A DNA stretch of 64,000 bases. It comes from Ciona intestinalis. Lineage: Eukaryota > Chordata > Ascidiacea > Phlebobranchia > Cionidae. Positions 1-13,400 of the stretch are shown here, piece by piece. Below the pieces are notes generated by a model. The model was given only the letters and a program-made list of their open reading frames with translations, was not told the DNA's origin and searched no databases. Each line of letters begins with the position of its first letter. Within the stretch, counting starts at the first letter, position 1. The DNA lies in assembly GCF_000224145.3 (NCBI RefSeq), contig NC_020176.2:45400-109399 (forward strand), in the 5' to 3' direction. Position numbers and translations under genes: made by a program.

Positions 1-229
1 AGACATGAGGTTTATCTACAGTATGTTTATTATTGTTTCAACTTGGCATATTCTTAATGTTTATTATTTAACTTCTGTGAAAACAACTTGTGTTATGATT
101 GAACAATAATGTTTCAACTTCTTAATTGTCATTGCATTGTTTATTTCACCACCATGGCTTAGTAAGTATCTTTAGGTACTTTGAACATTTGTACAATACA
201 CAGTGGTCACTGAATGGCTTGTGGCACTT

Positions 230-475
230 TAAGTGTTGGCTAAAATCTCCGGCCCTATGGCATGCCTTACTGAGGACCTCACCCATGCAACAGACTGTAC
301 ATATACAATGTTGGGGTAATGGGCTAACTCTGGTCTAAATCCCAGGTCCCATGGCATGCCTCACTGTAGAAACTCACCCATATAGAATAGAACCTGCATA
401 TACAATGTTGGGGTAATGGACCAACTGTGGTCTCAATCCCAGGTCCCAACGCTTGTCACACCGTCCTCACCCATA
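230..475. repeat. Interspersed repeat, GGGGTAATGG/CCCATATAGAATAGA family (two tandem copies)
   Basis: About 100-bp unit containing 'caatgttggggtaatgg', 'tctaaatcccaggtcccat' and 'cacccatatagaatagaa'. Two copies lie head to tail here. Related copies are at 3172-3375, 4240-4300, 4785-4870, 5255-5315, 10550-10720 and 24898-25070. No coding potential. Confidence 0.6.
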
Positions 476-494
476 TAGATTATTATTCCGTCAC

Positions 495-1519
495 CTTTTA
501 TTGCTCAACGCAGCATTAACAGCAGTTGATATCGAATATGGGACGGGTCCGTTGGTTTCGAAGGATTCTAGAATCTGCCACAACCTTTTTCTTCTGTATG
601 AATCCCCATTGTCTTTCGGAATCAACCATTGTCCTTGAAATAATTCGCAACACTTAAAAACAAGAATGTATCTGGAAACACTGGGAAATATAGTCTGCAC
701 TTCGCAACATTGTAAAAACAGAAATATAGTTGACAACTTGGAAAAATCTAACTAGAAAAATTAAATTGGTCGTTCAAAAAACACGTGGAAATAAATAGTA
801 ACATTTTAAGAATTGATAAATCATATTGTAACACTTGAAATAAATATAACTGAGAACTCTGCAAAATAGTCATAACCAGATATAGCAAGATTCACGTTTT
901 TCGCATTAAAATTGTTATTCATCCCAAATTAGCAACACAACACACTACCATGCAATTAATCATTTCCTGGATATATTACTTTGGTGTAACAACATGTTAT
1001 TTGAGAAAACTGATCCTTTTGCACAAAAAATACACAGATTTTATTAAAGTGCACATCATGGAACAGTGGTTAGCTCGCCTGCCACTTTTTAAAGGGGTAA
1101 CTTGTTCAAGGTCGTGGCTGTTCTCGTTGTAAAAGCATGTGTCCTTTTTAACAAGACAATAATTGTTTCAACCCAGTGGACACTCATGGGTTATCTAAAT
1201 TGTCAGCCATACAGAAAACAATCACCCTCAAATTGACATACATGGTAACTTGCAAGCGAGAATTATGACGACTGTTTTTCCAGTCACACAAGGATAAATA
1301 AAAAAGTTACATTCATTCGCATCAGTGTGCAGAAACACACAGTTCAATACACCCTTGTATAAAACCCTCACCTGGTTTCATTCCCTTGGTAAAACACTTC
1401 TCCACAGTTATACAAAACTGTTCCAAATACGGACTTTCATCGGTTACTTTTTCATCAACCGAATAAAATTCCTCGATCAAATATTTCAAACTTTTCAATA
1501 GAGGGTCAGTGACCGACAT
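495..1519 (-). CDS. RUN-domain protein, first two coding exons (partial)
   Basis: Two exons are seen: 1519-1372, starting with ATG, and 633-495. The first ends in phase 1 at CAG|GTGAGG and the second begins in phase 1 after TTTCAAG, so they join in frame. Exon 1 reads as the start of a RUN domain, with a helix (LLKSLKYLIEEF), then VTDESPYLEQFC, then CFTKGMKP. This is the order found in the first helices of RUFY/FYCO/PLEKHM-type RUN domains, which bind small GTPases or motors on endosomes and lysosomes. Exon 2 carries a Trp-containing helix (LWQILESF) consistent with the next RUN helix. The gene continues leftwards out of the window after a GTGACG donor, so everything after the RUN domain is unseen. 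The assignment is from pattern memory and the subfamily is unresolved. A 5' non-coding exon to the right is possible. Confidence 0.5.
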
Positions 1520-3170
1520 ACTGGTTAATCTTTTAATGTTATTTTAATATCTGAGTTCCAGGTTTACTATGCTAGTCATGGTGGTAATTTAGAGCTGTAT
1601 AAACAAACAAACAGATAAATAACTTTTAAAACAAACATCACACGTAAAACATGCTAATTATTATCATTATAATATTAATAGCCATCCACCTGGTGCTAAT
1701 ATAACTAGACAACCAACAAACTGTATAATCAACAATCTAGCTAATACATCATATACAAAACAACCTATATACTGTATAAACATATGGTGCTGCTGGCAGA
1801 CAAATTATTCACGATTTAAATTCATATTATAATTCAAATTTCTGTAAGATATCTTTCTATTTATGTATTACCACCAAGTAACCTCACAACTCACACAAGC
1901 AAACAAACCATTGTAACCACCAAACACCCACATCGTTGTTAGAACGCACTGTGCCACTGATTTCCTGTTGCGAAGCTGCTTCAGTTTCCTCTTAACAGCT
2001 CGTTATAAATTATCTCGTCCGAGGCCACTATTCCACGAAGCAACACAATGTGCTTTGTTATTAAACAATGCATTCTGTGACATCATCACTGCACTTTGTG
2101 ACATCATAGTCACATGAAAACTTTAATATCTAATATTAAAGTAACTGCATTTAGTATTTTAAGCAATAAACACTTAAATGGGGTATTAACTCCGATATAA
2201 ATGGTATATTTTCCTATGGTTGAAATCTTTCATGATTGAAAATCCAATTCAAACTTTTCATAAAGTTTTATGAAGTTGTTAGGCCCGCACAACACACCAT
2301 ATGTAATAAGTCATTTAAAAAGATTTAGATTTATGTTTGCCCCACTTTTAAAGTGGCAATATGTCAACTCATTCAGTCAGTTGATTGCATCCTAACTACA
2401 GAAATTATTATTATCATACACTTCATATAAACCAAACCTTGTTTTATCCCACAGTTTTAATTACCTAAATTCTAATCATTATACACTCCATATAAAACCA
2501 TTGTTTTTATCCACAGTATACCATGTGATAGCTGTGTATTACGCTGTGAAGGGAAAAAGAGGTTTCAGCTTCTATAATTTACCACTGTTCAACTGAACCC
2601 ATGGTTTATACCTGCATACATCAGAGTCTACCCTTCAAGTACATTGGTGGTGATGAACCAACTTTAATAATAATGCAGCTAATAATACGATCACAGCTTT
2701 ATTGGGATCCTGGTTTCTAAAAAACATCAAAATGCAAATTTTTGCTGAAACTTTGTCTTCTTCAAGTATGGTTGCTTCTGCTTTGCACATAAGAAGGGTT
2801 GGCCGTCTTACCCCGATTGCAACACAAACTTACATTAAAATGTTCTTGTTTATTTTATTTCTATGGTGCCTTATAAATGCTTAATGTGACGCTAGTTTGT
2901 GCTCTAATCGAGTTATTTATTTCTTTTTTCTCGACCATTTTCAGATTTCTTTTTTTCTTGAAGCAGGTATCTTATTATTGTTGCATCTCTTTAAATGCCT
3001 GATCATCATAATTATCATGCCCAAATTAAACATCTTCTTCTATCTTATATTGGGTTAAGGTTCTACAGCAGCATACCAAGGGACACGAGGTATAAACATC
3101 ATTTCCCCGATCCCAATCTAATGTTAAAGTAGTTACTGCGGTAATGTGTTAACTCTGGCTTACATATTGT
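1520..3170. other. Intergenic, AT-rich, no gene recognised
   Basis: Presumed upstream region of the RUN gene. Open frames are short and shared with low-complexity sequence. CRE-like TGACATCA sites occur near 2080-2105. I see nothing else supportable. Confidence 0.4.
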
Positions 3171-3171
3171 G

Positions 3172-3375
3172 GCAATAATGGGTTTTAACACTCCTCAGTG
3201 TTAGGGTAATTGGTTTACTCTGGTCTAAATCCCAGTTCCCATGGCAAGCCTCACTATAGGACCTCACTCATATAAAGTAGAATGTGCATATACAATGTTG
3301 GGGTAATGGACCAACTGTGGTCAAATCTAAGATCCCATGGCATGTTTGCTGTAGAACCTAACCCATATAGAATAT
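3172..3375. repeat. Interspersed repeat, GGGGTAATGG/CCCATATAGAATAGA family
   Basis: Two degenerate units of the same family as at 230-475, including 'tacaatgttggggtaatgg' and 'acccatatagaata'. Confidence 0.55.
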
Positions 3376-3689
3376 CCAACTTTACTTTTTTACTTCATGT
3401 ATAGTTCCGTACACACAAACAACACAATTCTGGGGCATTGAAGATAAAACAGTTAGTTTGGCGATTACTTTTAGTTAGGCTGTCATGTTTTATGTAACAG
3501 TACCCTGTTATGACATCATTGTACCCTATTATGACATCATAACAATTCTTTGTTAACCCCCATATTTCTGCGGCCTCCCCTACGTGCAAATTATCGCATG
3601 CACTTAACAGTAATATGTTACTAGTACCAAGTATGTGTTTATAATAGCAGTGAATGTGTATACCTCTAACAATATCACCCCATTAGGAA

Positions 3690-3860
3690 ATATAACCCAG
3701 AACTTCTCAACCTCTGGCTCCCAGTCCTAAAATAGCTTTTTTATTTTATGCTTTGTAAAAGTTTTGTAAAATGTAGTTTTAGAAAATTAAATACCCATTT
3801 GATTTGGTTGGGTCACCTACAAAAGTGGTTCACAAACCCTTTTGACCCCTGGCTATTATA
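3690..3860. mobile_element. hAT-like DNA transposon remnant (low confidence)
   Basis: The text 'cag aacttctcaacctctgg' at the left and 'gtggttcacaaaccctttt' further right resemble the 'CAGtGGTTCTCAACC' terminal sequence seen in many hAT-derived repeats. No intact inverted repeats or target-site duplication were found. Confidence 0.3.
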
Positions 3861-4869
3861 AAGATTAAATCATTTTATTTTGTGCTTACAAAAGTTGTTT
3901 ACAAAAAACTTTTACAAATTGGGTCGTTATTAATTCATGCTTTTTGGTATAACCATACAATGGGTTGGGAAGTTCTGTGTTACAACGTTTATCATACAGT
4001 CACCCATTTTAATGTTAACACAATGTTTTACAACTGATTGGTACAAATACGTCTCACTGCGTTCTCATATTACTTACGTTTACCCTACCAACGTTGTATG
4101 TCTCTTATTTCAAAAGTACAAAAACCTATTCATTTTTTTTAATGAGACAATTTAGCAGAAAATGAAAGTTTGATATTTAATGGTTTAACAATCCGCATAA
4201 TACATACAATTTTAATACTCATTTTTATCCTTAAATTTGTGGGTAATGAGCCAACTCTGCCCTGATTTCCATTACATTTCCCACCCATATAGAATAGAAG
4301 CTTGAATTTTTCGAACAACAAAATAAAGGACGCTTCACTAGACCCTTGAAATAAACAGAAACGCAACCAAATCTTACAATACTATGAACTCATTACGTTC
4401 CACGACTATTATGATGTAAAATATCTCATTGTTCTACGTAACAATAGGTGCATGACGTCACAACTTAAAATCTAGAAATCCTAGTTTTGCTGCAATTCTA
4501 GAATATTAACAATTGTTATTCTGTTTCACTGATTCTTCTGGTATTAGCTTGTATGACGTAATAAAGTATTTTATCGTCAGCTTCGCGTTTTAAACCGCGA
4601 CATCGATGAATCGTCGTTAAATTCTTTTGTCCAAACTTAACTTTACGATTTTCAGCAACGGGTGGCGATTGTGACGTCATACAACGATTGACCGCTGTGC
4701 GTTCTCAGCGATTCTACGTCATCAATTAAAACTCTCATGTACAGCGCATTCATTCAACTATGCGTATAGATATATAGGCAGTCTGGGTGTTTGGCCAACT
4801 ATGAACAATGTCCCATGCCGTACTTCACTACAGGACAGCCATATAGAATAGAATGTCCATATACATATA

Positions 4870-5251
4870 CCCTTTTTGCATGGTCACTTTTATGCGCATA
4901 AGTACTCGCAAAATAACAAAGTTAACACGCATAACGTCATAAGCGTGTTATCTGCTTAGAAGGTTGGTTGTTACTCGCATTATGCGAGTAAAGAAAAGTA
5001 TGGTGGAAGTACAGTTTCACTTTTAAGAGATTAATCTTTTTCGGATATTATTTTCACAGTTTTTAGTTCGTAATAGCACCATAAAGTATCAGAACTTATT
5101 TTAAAAACTAGATTTAACAATATAACGCTAAAATAGGCTAACTCACTGTTGATACGCGCATAAACCAATGACCATGCAAAACAACGCGGTAAGCGAGTTA
5201 TCATATGAGTTCAATGCAGATCGTTATTAACTTTTTACCATGCAAAAAGGG
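4870..5251. mobile_element. MITE with 15-bp terminal inverted repeats and TA target site (Tc1/mariner type)
   Basis: The left end CCCTTTTTGCATGGT at 4870 is mirrored by ACCATGCAAAAAGGG ending at 5251. Both ends are flanked by TA (4868-4869 and 5252-5253). Length is 382 bp. The interior has no transposase frame, so it is non-autonomous. It sits just downstream of the LRR gene. Confidence 0.8.
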
Positions 5252-5421
5252 TAATAGTTGGGGTAATGGACCAACTCTGGTCCAAATTTGACATTGAACG
5301 CACCCATATAAAAACGGTGTATAAAACAAGACAACCCTGTTAAAACTCCGGAAGCCGCTAACCACACTATACAATAAACAAATTACAGTCTCAGTCATTT
5401 TTAAAATTGTACATTTAATTC

Positions 5422-8400
5422 TCAACACGTAAAATCATCAGCAGAAATTCCACTCCATAATTTCCCGTTAAGTTTCGTCGGCTCTTTACATTTCATGAGG
5501 CCAGGGTCTTGAATGACGTCACTAGAAATATAATAGTCGTTATTTATTATAAGTTTCATTTTGAGTTATCCGAAATAAAAATTGTATTACGCCGTTTTTC
5601 AATGTCACTAAAAAGCGAGATGCACCAGTGACGTCACCGCTGCAAATGTGAGCAACGATAACTCGAAAATTTCGCCGTTTTAAATAAAAACACAGTATTG
5701 GAACTTTAGGCAATCTAAACACAATTTCGGAAAGACAATCTGAACACAATTTATAAACAAAATCAGTTTCCTGTTAAGATTTCAAAATACATCGTGTTTC
5801 ATACGTCACACATCCTATACGTCATAACAAAACTTACCCGCTTTCTTGCATAACCTTCAACCATTTAAGATGGCAATCACACACCCATTGGTCCCCATAA
5901 GTATATTATAGATATGGAAGGAATGAATGCGTGTGAAAATACACCTTCGGGTAAAGTCTTGAGTGGGTTGTCATTGAGCCAGAGTTGCTGAAATAAAGGC
6001 ACAGATATTTTATTTTTTATATACGTTCTGGTGATAAAATTAACGAAAAGATTTACATTCAACGTTTTGTCTGCCATTCGTTAAAACATCGCTGCAACCC
6101 TCCTGTATCCGTGTTTCTGGGAATGCAGACTGATACGCAGCCACATTTTTATATAACTAGTTAAATTTTGCGCTTCGGGGCAACGTATTTCTACAAAACA
6201 CCCCCGACCGAAACGTAACAGGCGATTTGTTTGGTAATAAACGGGGTGGATGCGCTCCGCTCTGTATATTTTGGATATTTTTAATTTGTAACGTATACAT
6301 TTCCTTTTTATAGTATAGATTTTCGTCTTGTCGTCATCAGTTATATTACATCAGTTATGTTACCTTTAAGGCGGTAAGGCCTTTGAATGCACCAACTTCA
6401 ATCGATGGTATATTACTTAAACTAATATCAACCGTCTGTACAGAAGACAACCCGGCCAAGGTTTTGTTGGTTAGTTTAGTTTCAACATGGCAATCCATCA
6501 GGTCCAATATTGTAAGATCTCCCAATCCATAGAATGAGTTGTCGGATATTGTTTTTAAACCACTTTGCCAAATCTCAAGCGTTTCAAGCTGAAAAATTAA
6601 GATGTTTTTCTAAGGGCCGAAATTTATAAATAAGTTTGTAATATTTTAACCTTGCATGGCGGGACAAGCGTTATAACACAGGTGTTCTGTTTTATACAAC
6701 TCGTGCCTGCTCACGCGTTATCACGTATGTCACTTTGTGAGTGATTTTTTTTGTGTCGATAAAAATTTAGACAACCTAATTTAGCAAAGATAGGTAGCAG
6801 CAACATTAAGCAAAATACCCTTCGGTACAACGCAAGCGCTCTAACCACAGAAGCACAGCGCCGTACAAGCTTGCTTTCAGCCACGGATTTTGTTTCCAGG
6901 CACAAATTGACCAACCTCAGCGCTTTATAGTGAGACTTATATGCTGAAGGCGTGCCTAGTTCAGTAGCGCTGGTAATAAGACGGTCCTCACTTACTTTAG
7001 TTTGATGTTGAAAAGCGTAAGGTTGAATAACTTGAATGGGGTTTCCAACCATGTCGAAATGTAGCAACGATGTTGGAAGGTTTGAAGGTATTTTAGTCAT
7101 TTGGTTGAAACGAAAATTTAATGTTCGAAGCTTCGTTAGACCTGTGGTGTCATATAGAGTTAAACATGGTATGGACTTTATGGCAGCCGATTGATATTTC
7201 TTGTATAGTTAAAATATATGGTGGTTGGACTTTTATATAACTAAGCAATAAGTATTTGTAGTTTAGACTATGGTACATTAACCTTTAAAACTGTTAACTT
7301 TAATTCCCGCGTCTGTGATTTGATTGAACGAAAGATCAAGTTGCGTCAAGTTAGGAGTTGATTGGGATAATAGACCAGGTACGTCTGTTATCATGTTGTT
7401 GTCGAGTCGAAGGTATTTGATTGACGGGTAGTTTGTTAGTGAGGTGAGAGACATGTTTGCAATCTGGAAGGAAAAAGTTTGGTTTGATTGTTGTAACCTT
7501 GTTGTGTGTAGCGTATTGTTGAATGAATGAAACTTGTTTATCCTCGCATGGCGGGATAACGGCAGTCGTTATAACACTGGTGTTCTGTTTCATACACCTC
7601 GTGCCCGCTTACAAGTTACCACGTATGTATGTAACTTATGTTCGCGTGGCGGGCCAACAACAGTCGTTATAACGCGGGTGTTCTGTTTCATACACCTCAT
7701 GTCCGCTTATGAGTTATGTGTAACTTGACTATTTGGACACATAGTCCAGAAATAGTAGCAGCGTCGAGCTTTGAACTCGGTAATCTCTGGTTTCACTACA
7801 ACCCTCATACCTTATTATTGTAAAGCGCCAACTCGAGAATCTGCTTTGGTAAATATTGAGGTACGAAATGGAAGTTGTTGTAACCAAGGTACAAGGTTTG
7901 TAAGCTTAAACTTCCAGCGAAAGACTGAGGAATGAAAATAAACCATGCTGTATGTAAAGATACTATATCTGTTTATTTCACTTATTGCCGACAATTTGGA
8001 CAACCTATTAGTAACCACTGGGTTGGAACGGTTTCCAGTAAGTGATGTGCCCAAAGGCACATACGCACACAATGGTAGCAGCGGCGAGCCTCGAACCCAT
8101 ACCTGTTGGTGTAGATGCGACCGCTTTAATGGATGGGTTACCGTTTGACGATACGATAAGTACATAGGCAGATAATATATTTCCATATTTGTAACAAAAT
8201 CTGTAACGTTGTGTTTGACCATACTGAAGTGAGTACATACTATGGTTTGACTGTACATTTAGTTCCTATGAAATAATACTCTGTAATTGTATAGTAGTTT
8301 GGGAAAAGGTGGGACAAGTTTCAAATCTATTTTCTCGTCGCATTTAGTAGTAAACAAAGAACACTCAAAGAATTATAAAACTACATTATCACAACCCCAA

Positions 8401-9205
8401 TAGACCGTTGTTAATTGTTAAAAACACGGTCAGGATATTTGGATATTATGTGCTAAAGGTGTCATATCATCTCCACCCTAGTAAATAATTAGTTGTTGTA
8501 ACGCATCACCATGTTCGTGAAACTTGCTGCATTAAGTTTGTTCCCACTCAGATCAACAGTGGTCAGTGATGGTAGATCTTTGAAACTTCCATCGCTGATG
8601 TGCTGGATGTCGTTTAACGAGAGATCGATGGAGACGGCTGACTGTGGAAGCTTCGGGACGGAAATTAAAGCTAACCTGGTGTGTATGGGGTATTTACTTG
8701 GCTTGTGAGTGGATTGTTTTATGTTAGCATCTGTAGCATGAAAGTTTTAGGCAAACTAGCTCGTGTAAGCAGACACGAGGTGTATGAAACATAAAACCCG
8801 TTTTGTAACGACTGTTTTTGCCCGCCATGCGAGGGTAAATAAGTTGTCCTTGTCCTGCCACATGGGGATAAATAAGTTACATACATTTTTACGTTTATTC
8901 GGGGTTCCAACAAGATTAAGAATCTATAATGCAATATAATTATCAACACGAGTCCTCATATACCTGCTACAGTTGATTAATCCACCGTTATAGCATTGAC
9001 ATTTCGGTGGGCAAAAGTCAAACCCAAATCCCTCGTTGCTATCTCGTGACATCATCATTACGTCATCGTGACTTAATTCTATCGCATCAAAATTCTCGCC
9101 GGCTGATAACTCCGCATTAATGAGCTGTACCTTTTTCTCTGCTATTACACCGCTTATAATACAAAGAAGATTTATACCAATATATGAGATATAGGTAGAA
9201 ACCAT
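5422..9205 (-). CDS. Secreted leucine-rich-repeat protein with LRRNT and LRRCT caps
   Basis: Eight exons: 9205-8964, 8675-8510, 7924-7811, 7463-7283, 7141-6996, 6588-6364, 5987-5838, 5521-5422. All junctions are GT-AG and the phases agree. Exon 1 encodes a signal peptide (hydrophobic INLLCIISGVIA), an acidic stretch and an N-terminal cap (CPPKCQCYNGGLINCS). The middle exons hold LRRs such as SIDLSLNDIQHISDGSF, LDLSFNQITD and LWLNDNPLKTLPEGVF. The last two exons make a C-terminal cap (WVCDCHLKWL, then MKCKEPTKLNGKLW and a final Cys) and the stop follows at once, so there is no membrane anchor. Predicted length is about 440 residues, close to small extracellular LRR proteins. Exon 7 needs one base fewer in the run of four C at 5893-5896 (see finding). 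An ATTAAA signal overlaps the stop at 5414-5419. The ligand and pathway cannot be told. Confidence 0.8.
7541..7716 (-). repeat. Abundant ~100-bp interspersed repeat, GAAACAGAACACC family (two copies)
   Basis: The family consensus, in the other orientation, contains 'cgaggtgtatgaaacagaac', 'gttataacgactgtcgttgc' and 'catgcgaggataaataagtt'. Copies are scattered across the window: 8750-8890, 9895-9975, 11668-11845, 12985-13085, 14548-14630, 16030-16185, 20885-21000, 26262-26345, 27340-27460, 32515-32612, 32905-33015, 37495-37605, 39675-39835, 42470-42550, 44890-44995, 47340-47440, 48510-48615 and 61285-61355. They lie in both orientations, often next to ATTC/TTCA tracts. Confidence 0.75.
7970..8145 (+). 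repeat. tRNA-like SINE fragment
   Basis: Contains 'gacaatttggacaacctatt', 'cactgggttgga', 'cacaatggtagcagcggcga' and 'gcctcgaacccatacc', the last resembling a tRNA T-arm in reverse. Related fragments are at 13625-13700, 14745-14875, 20835-20880, 21040-21115, 32790-32895, 34500-34665, 35415-35590, 38590-38690, 39855-39965, 45688-45740, 47740-48000 and 54835-54925. Confidence 0.55.
8289..8484. mobile_element. Mariner-like MITE, GGGGGAAGATGGGACA family
   Basis: About 200-bp element, ends near TA, terminal repeats resembling TAGTAGGGTGGGGGAAGATG. The middle holds the conserved text 'cgatcaggatatttggatat'. Lies in an intron of the LRR gene. Confidence 0.6.
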
Positions 9206-10436
9206 TACTACAGGTTAGCTGGCTTGCATGAATGAACGACAACCATAGATTGCTGCATTTTAAGAGATTTTGTAAATATTTATTTTATAACAAAGAGTGT
9301 TTGTTGTACGCGCGACATGGTTGATTGTCCAATTATTACGTAATAATAGCCCGTATACAACTACAGGATACGCGAGATTAAAATTTGAAAGTTTCAAATC
9401 CTTTTATTGCCCGACGTCACAAACACTTGTCAAAGTACGAAGCGTTGATATATTTCGCCACGAATGCAACAGGTGTTTCGTTGTGTCTTTGATTATTCGT
9501 TGGCAATAACAAACCATCACAACGATCAAAAAAGGTATTGAAATACGTGGCTTATTTGGCAATTCACATGCTCGCGCTTACGATGTGTTTTTATACGCAA
9601 CAGTGGTATAGTACTGTGCTGGGCAAAGATAGGACACATTTAGCACATGATATCCAAATATCCTGATTGTGTTTGAACGATTAACAACGGTCTAAAGGAG
9701 TTGTGAGCATACGGTTTTATAATTCTTTGAATATTCTTTGTTTGCTACCAAATGGGACGACAAAACGCAACGAAACGGTGCCCCCCTTTTCCCACCCTAC
9801 TATATAATAAGATAAATGTTTTGTCCCCTTAGACATTTAAGCCCTAAATAAATAACAACAAAAAACAAACACCTACGAAGTTAAATACATGGCAACTTGT
9901 AAGCGAGGTGTAAGAAACAGAATACCTGTGTTATAACGACTCTCCTTGCCCACCATGCAACGATAAATAAATTACGATCATTCAGTCATGCATATATTGT
10001 CGTTATATAACCCGTCCCATTATTGCGACCAAACTTTCGTTGTTTCAAAGTCGAAACTGATCGTTCAAACTCGTGAACTCTTTTGTTTATTTTTTATTTA
10101 CGAAAATATAGAAGGTGTTTATAACCAGGTGCAATGTTAGTGGGTATACGTGTTATTTACGTGAAACAACCTCCTGGGCACGACGTTGTGTTGTAGCGCT
10201 CCATATACAGCCCGATACGTCATCATAATACGTAATAGCTCATCGCAATAACAGCCAACGTTGTAAAATAAAAGAAAACAACAAAATAATTCTAAAATTT
10301 TAGGAAAAAAGAACAAACGGTATATAAGGGTCAACTCTATACCGGGACAAATAGAATCTATGATTACAAAGTATATGTTCCTTTGGTATACAGTAGCAAA
10401 GTTAGCCCACAGGTTCTGTTATAGTTCTTATACGAA
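9206..10436. other. Divergent intergenic region between LRR and LU-sushi-vWA genes
   Basis: Contains the presumed promoters of both genes. A mariner-like MITE (9606-9806) and one GAAACAGAACACC repeat (9895-9975) sit inside. No gene is recognised. Confidence 0.5.
9606..9806. mobile_element. Mariner-like MITE, GGGGGAAGATGGGACA family
   Basis: Starts 'tatagtactg...gataggacac' and ends 'cccaccctactatata'. Same internal landmarks as the copy at 8289-8484 in opposite orientation. Confidence 0.65.
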
Positions 10437-13400
10437 ATGGACCCGAATATTAAATGCATAGGTCGCATCTTATTGGTGTTATACGCAGTTGTTGCTGTTG
10501 GGAAAGGTGAGGAGTGATATTGGTTTTGGTGTTTCTGTATTTCTTTTCTATATAAGTGAGGTCCTACAGCGAGACACGGGACCTGATATTTATCCCACAG
10601 TGGAATTGTTTCCCTAACATTATATAGTTATGCTCATTTTATTTTACATGAATGAGACCCTACAGCAAAGCACGCCAAGGGATCTGAAATTTAGTCGATG
10701 AGTTAGCTTGTTACCCCAACACAATTTGTTATTATTGTATACATAGTAAAGTGGGGAAGATGGGACACCTTTTGATTCCCTTTTATCCTCCCAAACAAGA
10801 CCGAATTGTTAATTGTAGAAGACCGTTGTTAATTGTTTAAGAAACGATCAAGCTATCTGGTCATTATGTGCTAAATGTCTCCCATCTTCCCCCACCCTAA
10901 TATAGCATAAGCAAGACGCAAGTCCTGAACGTCACATCTTTATAATGTGGGTTGAACGATACAAATGTAATTCATATTTTTTTGTTCCAGCCCTTCAATG
11001 TATAACATGTGACAACGCCAAATCCCACGAGGAATGCGACAAACGTGGACGAGTGGTTACTTGTAATAAGAACGAGGTAAACTCAGTTTTATCTTAGTTT
11101 TGTGACCTAAAATAAAATCTTGTTTCGTGGTGATAATTGTATTGTGTGTTGGGTTTAGCAGCCGCACGCTTTTACGTTTGTGCTTTTCTCAAGTATATAG
11201 TTTTTACCCGTAGCTGTTTTAACGACTGTCGCTTTGTTAATAATTTAAACTAGAGGCGAAATAAAATTCATTCATAATTCTCTTTGTTGATTTAATTAAC
11301 CCGTTCTTCAAAATCAAATTCGAAGAATTTTTGGTACGCATGTTTTCAGTGTTGACCGTTTGTTTTCCAGGAAATGTGCGCTATAGAGGAAAGAAAGGTG
11401 AACCAAGGACCCGAGAAATTGATCTTCAAACACTGCAAGCAACCATTGGCTTGTTCTAACAACGAAAGACAGGTTGGTTTGTGTTAAGTGTATTGTGGTG
11501 GGGTAAGATGGATACCGTTAGCACACGATGTCCCATGTTTCCTGAGCGTGTTTTGTAGGGATATGGTTGCTTAAGCAAGATATTTAACGATGATTGCTGA
11601 AAACCAGTGGTCACTAACGGGTTGTCTAAATTGTTAGCCACATACAGAAACACATAGTTGACCCACAAACGTACGAGGTGTATGAAACAGAACACCCCTG
11701 TTATAACGACTGTCGTTGCCCTGTCACGCGAGGTTAAATAAGTTACATACGTGGTAACTCGTAAGCCGGAACGAGGTGTATGAAACAAAACACCTGTGTT
11801 ATAACGACTGTCGTTGCTCCACCATGCGAGGTTAAATAAGTTACATTCCCCTATAATCTTTCACCAGAACCCCCGCCCTGCATGGTGGCCGACTCAATGC
11901 AACAGTCGAGCTGTCAACTCTGTGTGTAGATGTTGTTGCAGTGGTGACTTATGTAACCAAGGTGCTAACACATGCTTTAATAGAGTAGGTAAGTCAATGA
12001 AACTTGTCTTAATATCTTTATATTTTAAGCTGGTGTATGCAGGGCTTATCTCGGGTGCTTGACAATAATGGATAAATTTTCTTTTTTATACTTCATATAA
12101 TTTTGTATTGCAATTATTCGATAAATAAGTGCTACGAAGTATGTTACTAACAAAAATCAAATGTGACGAATAATTTACTAGGGAATATATTTCGTTTAAA
12201 ATTCAAGTGTCGCTGCGAAATAAGCAATGAAATAACAATATTTAAATAAAGTTTTTTTGCTTCTATTTCCGTTCAACAAGAAGTTATTACGATATTTTGT
12301 CGAATTTAAATAATATTTCATGCCTTACAGCAAACGTATGCCTTCCCCCTCGTACCAACCCCAGAAACGGCAAGGTCACGTGTTCAGACGGAAACAAAAT
12401 TGGCAGCTCGTGTTCATTCACCTGTGACGCCGGTCACGTGATGTCAGGATCCAAAACTTCAGAGTGCGGTGAGAATAAGCTTTAATGGTTATTCAAATAT
12501 ATTTATAGTATGGGGTGGGGTAAGCTATGGAACATGTTTTCGTTCTCTTTTATTGCCCCAATTGGGAGGAAACAAGAATATTTACATGATTGTAGGACTG
12601 TAGCCTTACAAGTCTGAAAGAGTTCAGTGTAGGTACGTTGGTGACCACGCTTCGTTCGATCAATTAAATGTAAATATGTTTTTAACCTCAATCGTGTTTT
12701 AACGACTGTCGTTTTTGTCGTTATATGTAATTTGCTTCTTCATAAATGACAAACGTGGGAACTTATTTCAGGACAAGACGGAACATGGAGCTCTCCTACG
12801 CCGTCATGTGGCCCCATAACTTGCCCACGATTATCTGCTGGAAACAAACGAATCGATGATTGTTCCAATGGAAATCATGTTGGGAGTGTTTGTCGGTAAG
12901 TAAGCTAATTGGTTTGCATTATAAGTATGGTCATATTTTTGCAATATCTTAAAATACGTTTAAATACATCACCCACAAAGTAACATACATGGTAACTCGT
13001 AAGCTAGCGCGAGGTGTATTAACACCCATGTTATAACGACTGTCGTTTTCCCATTACGCGAGGATAAAGTAACTTACATTCATTCATTTACGTTGTGTGT
13101 GGGAAATGTGCATTTAATTGCATCGCTTATAGAGAAGGTTCGGCAAAAACTAACGGGTTCTGTTTACAGTACGAAACTTCATTGGGCGAAAATGGTGGAA
13201 AAACTTGTGTTTCGGTTTCGTCGCATTTAGTAGTAAACAAAGAAAATCATGGAATTATAAAACCATATCCTCACGACTCCCGTATAAACCGTTGTTAATT
13301 GTTTAAAACACGATCAGGATATTTGAATATCATGTGCTAAAGGTGTCCCATCTTCCCCCACCCTACTATATATATTCTTCATTGTTGTATGGAAAACATC

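Noticed and set aside
8060..8140. tRNA gene
   Set aside because: Only a T-arm-like 'tcgaaccc' segment is present; no acceptor stem or anticodon arm. It belongs to a dispersed SINE.
7815..8258. 147-codon minus-strand open frame
   Set aside because: It is mostly SINE and intron; only the part 7924-7811 is an LRR exon, read in another frame.
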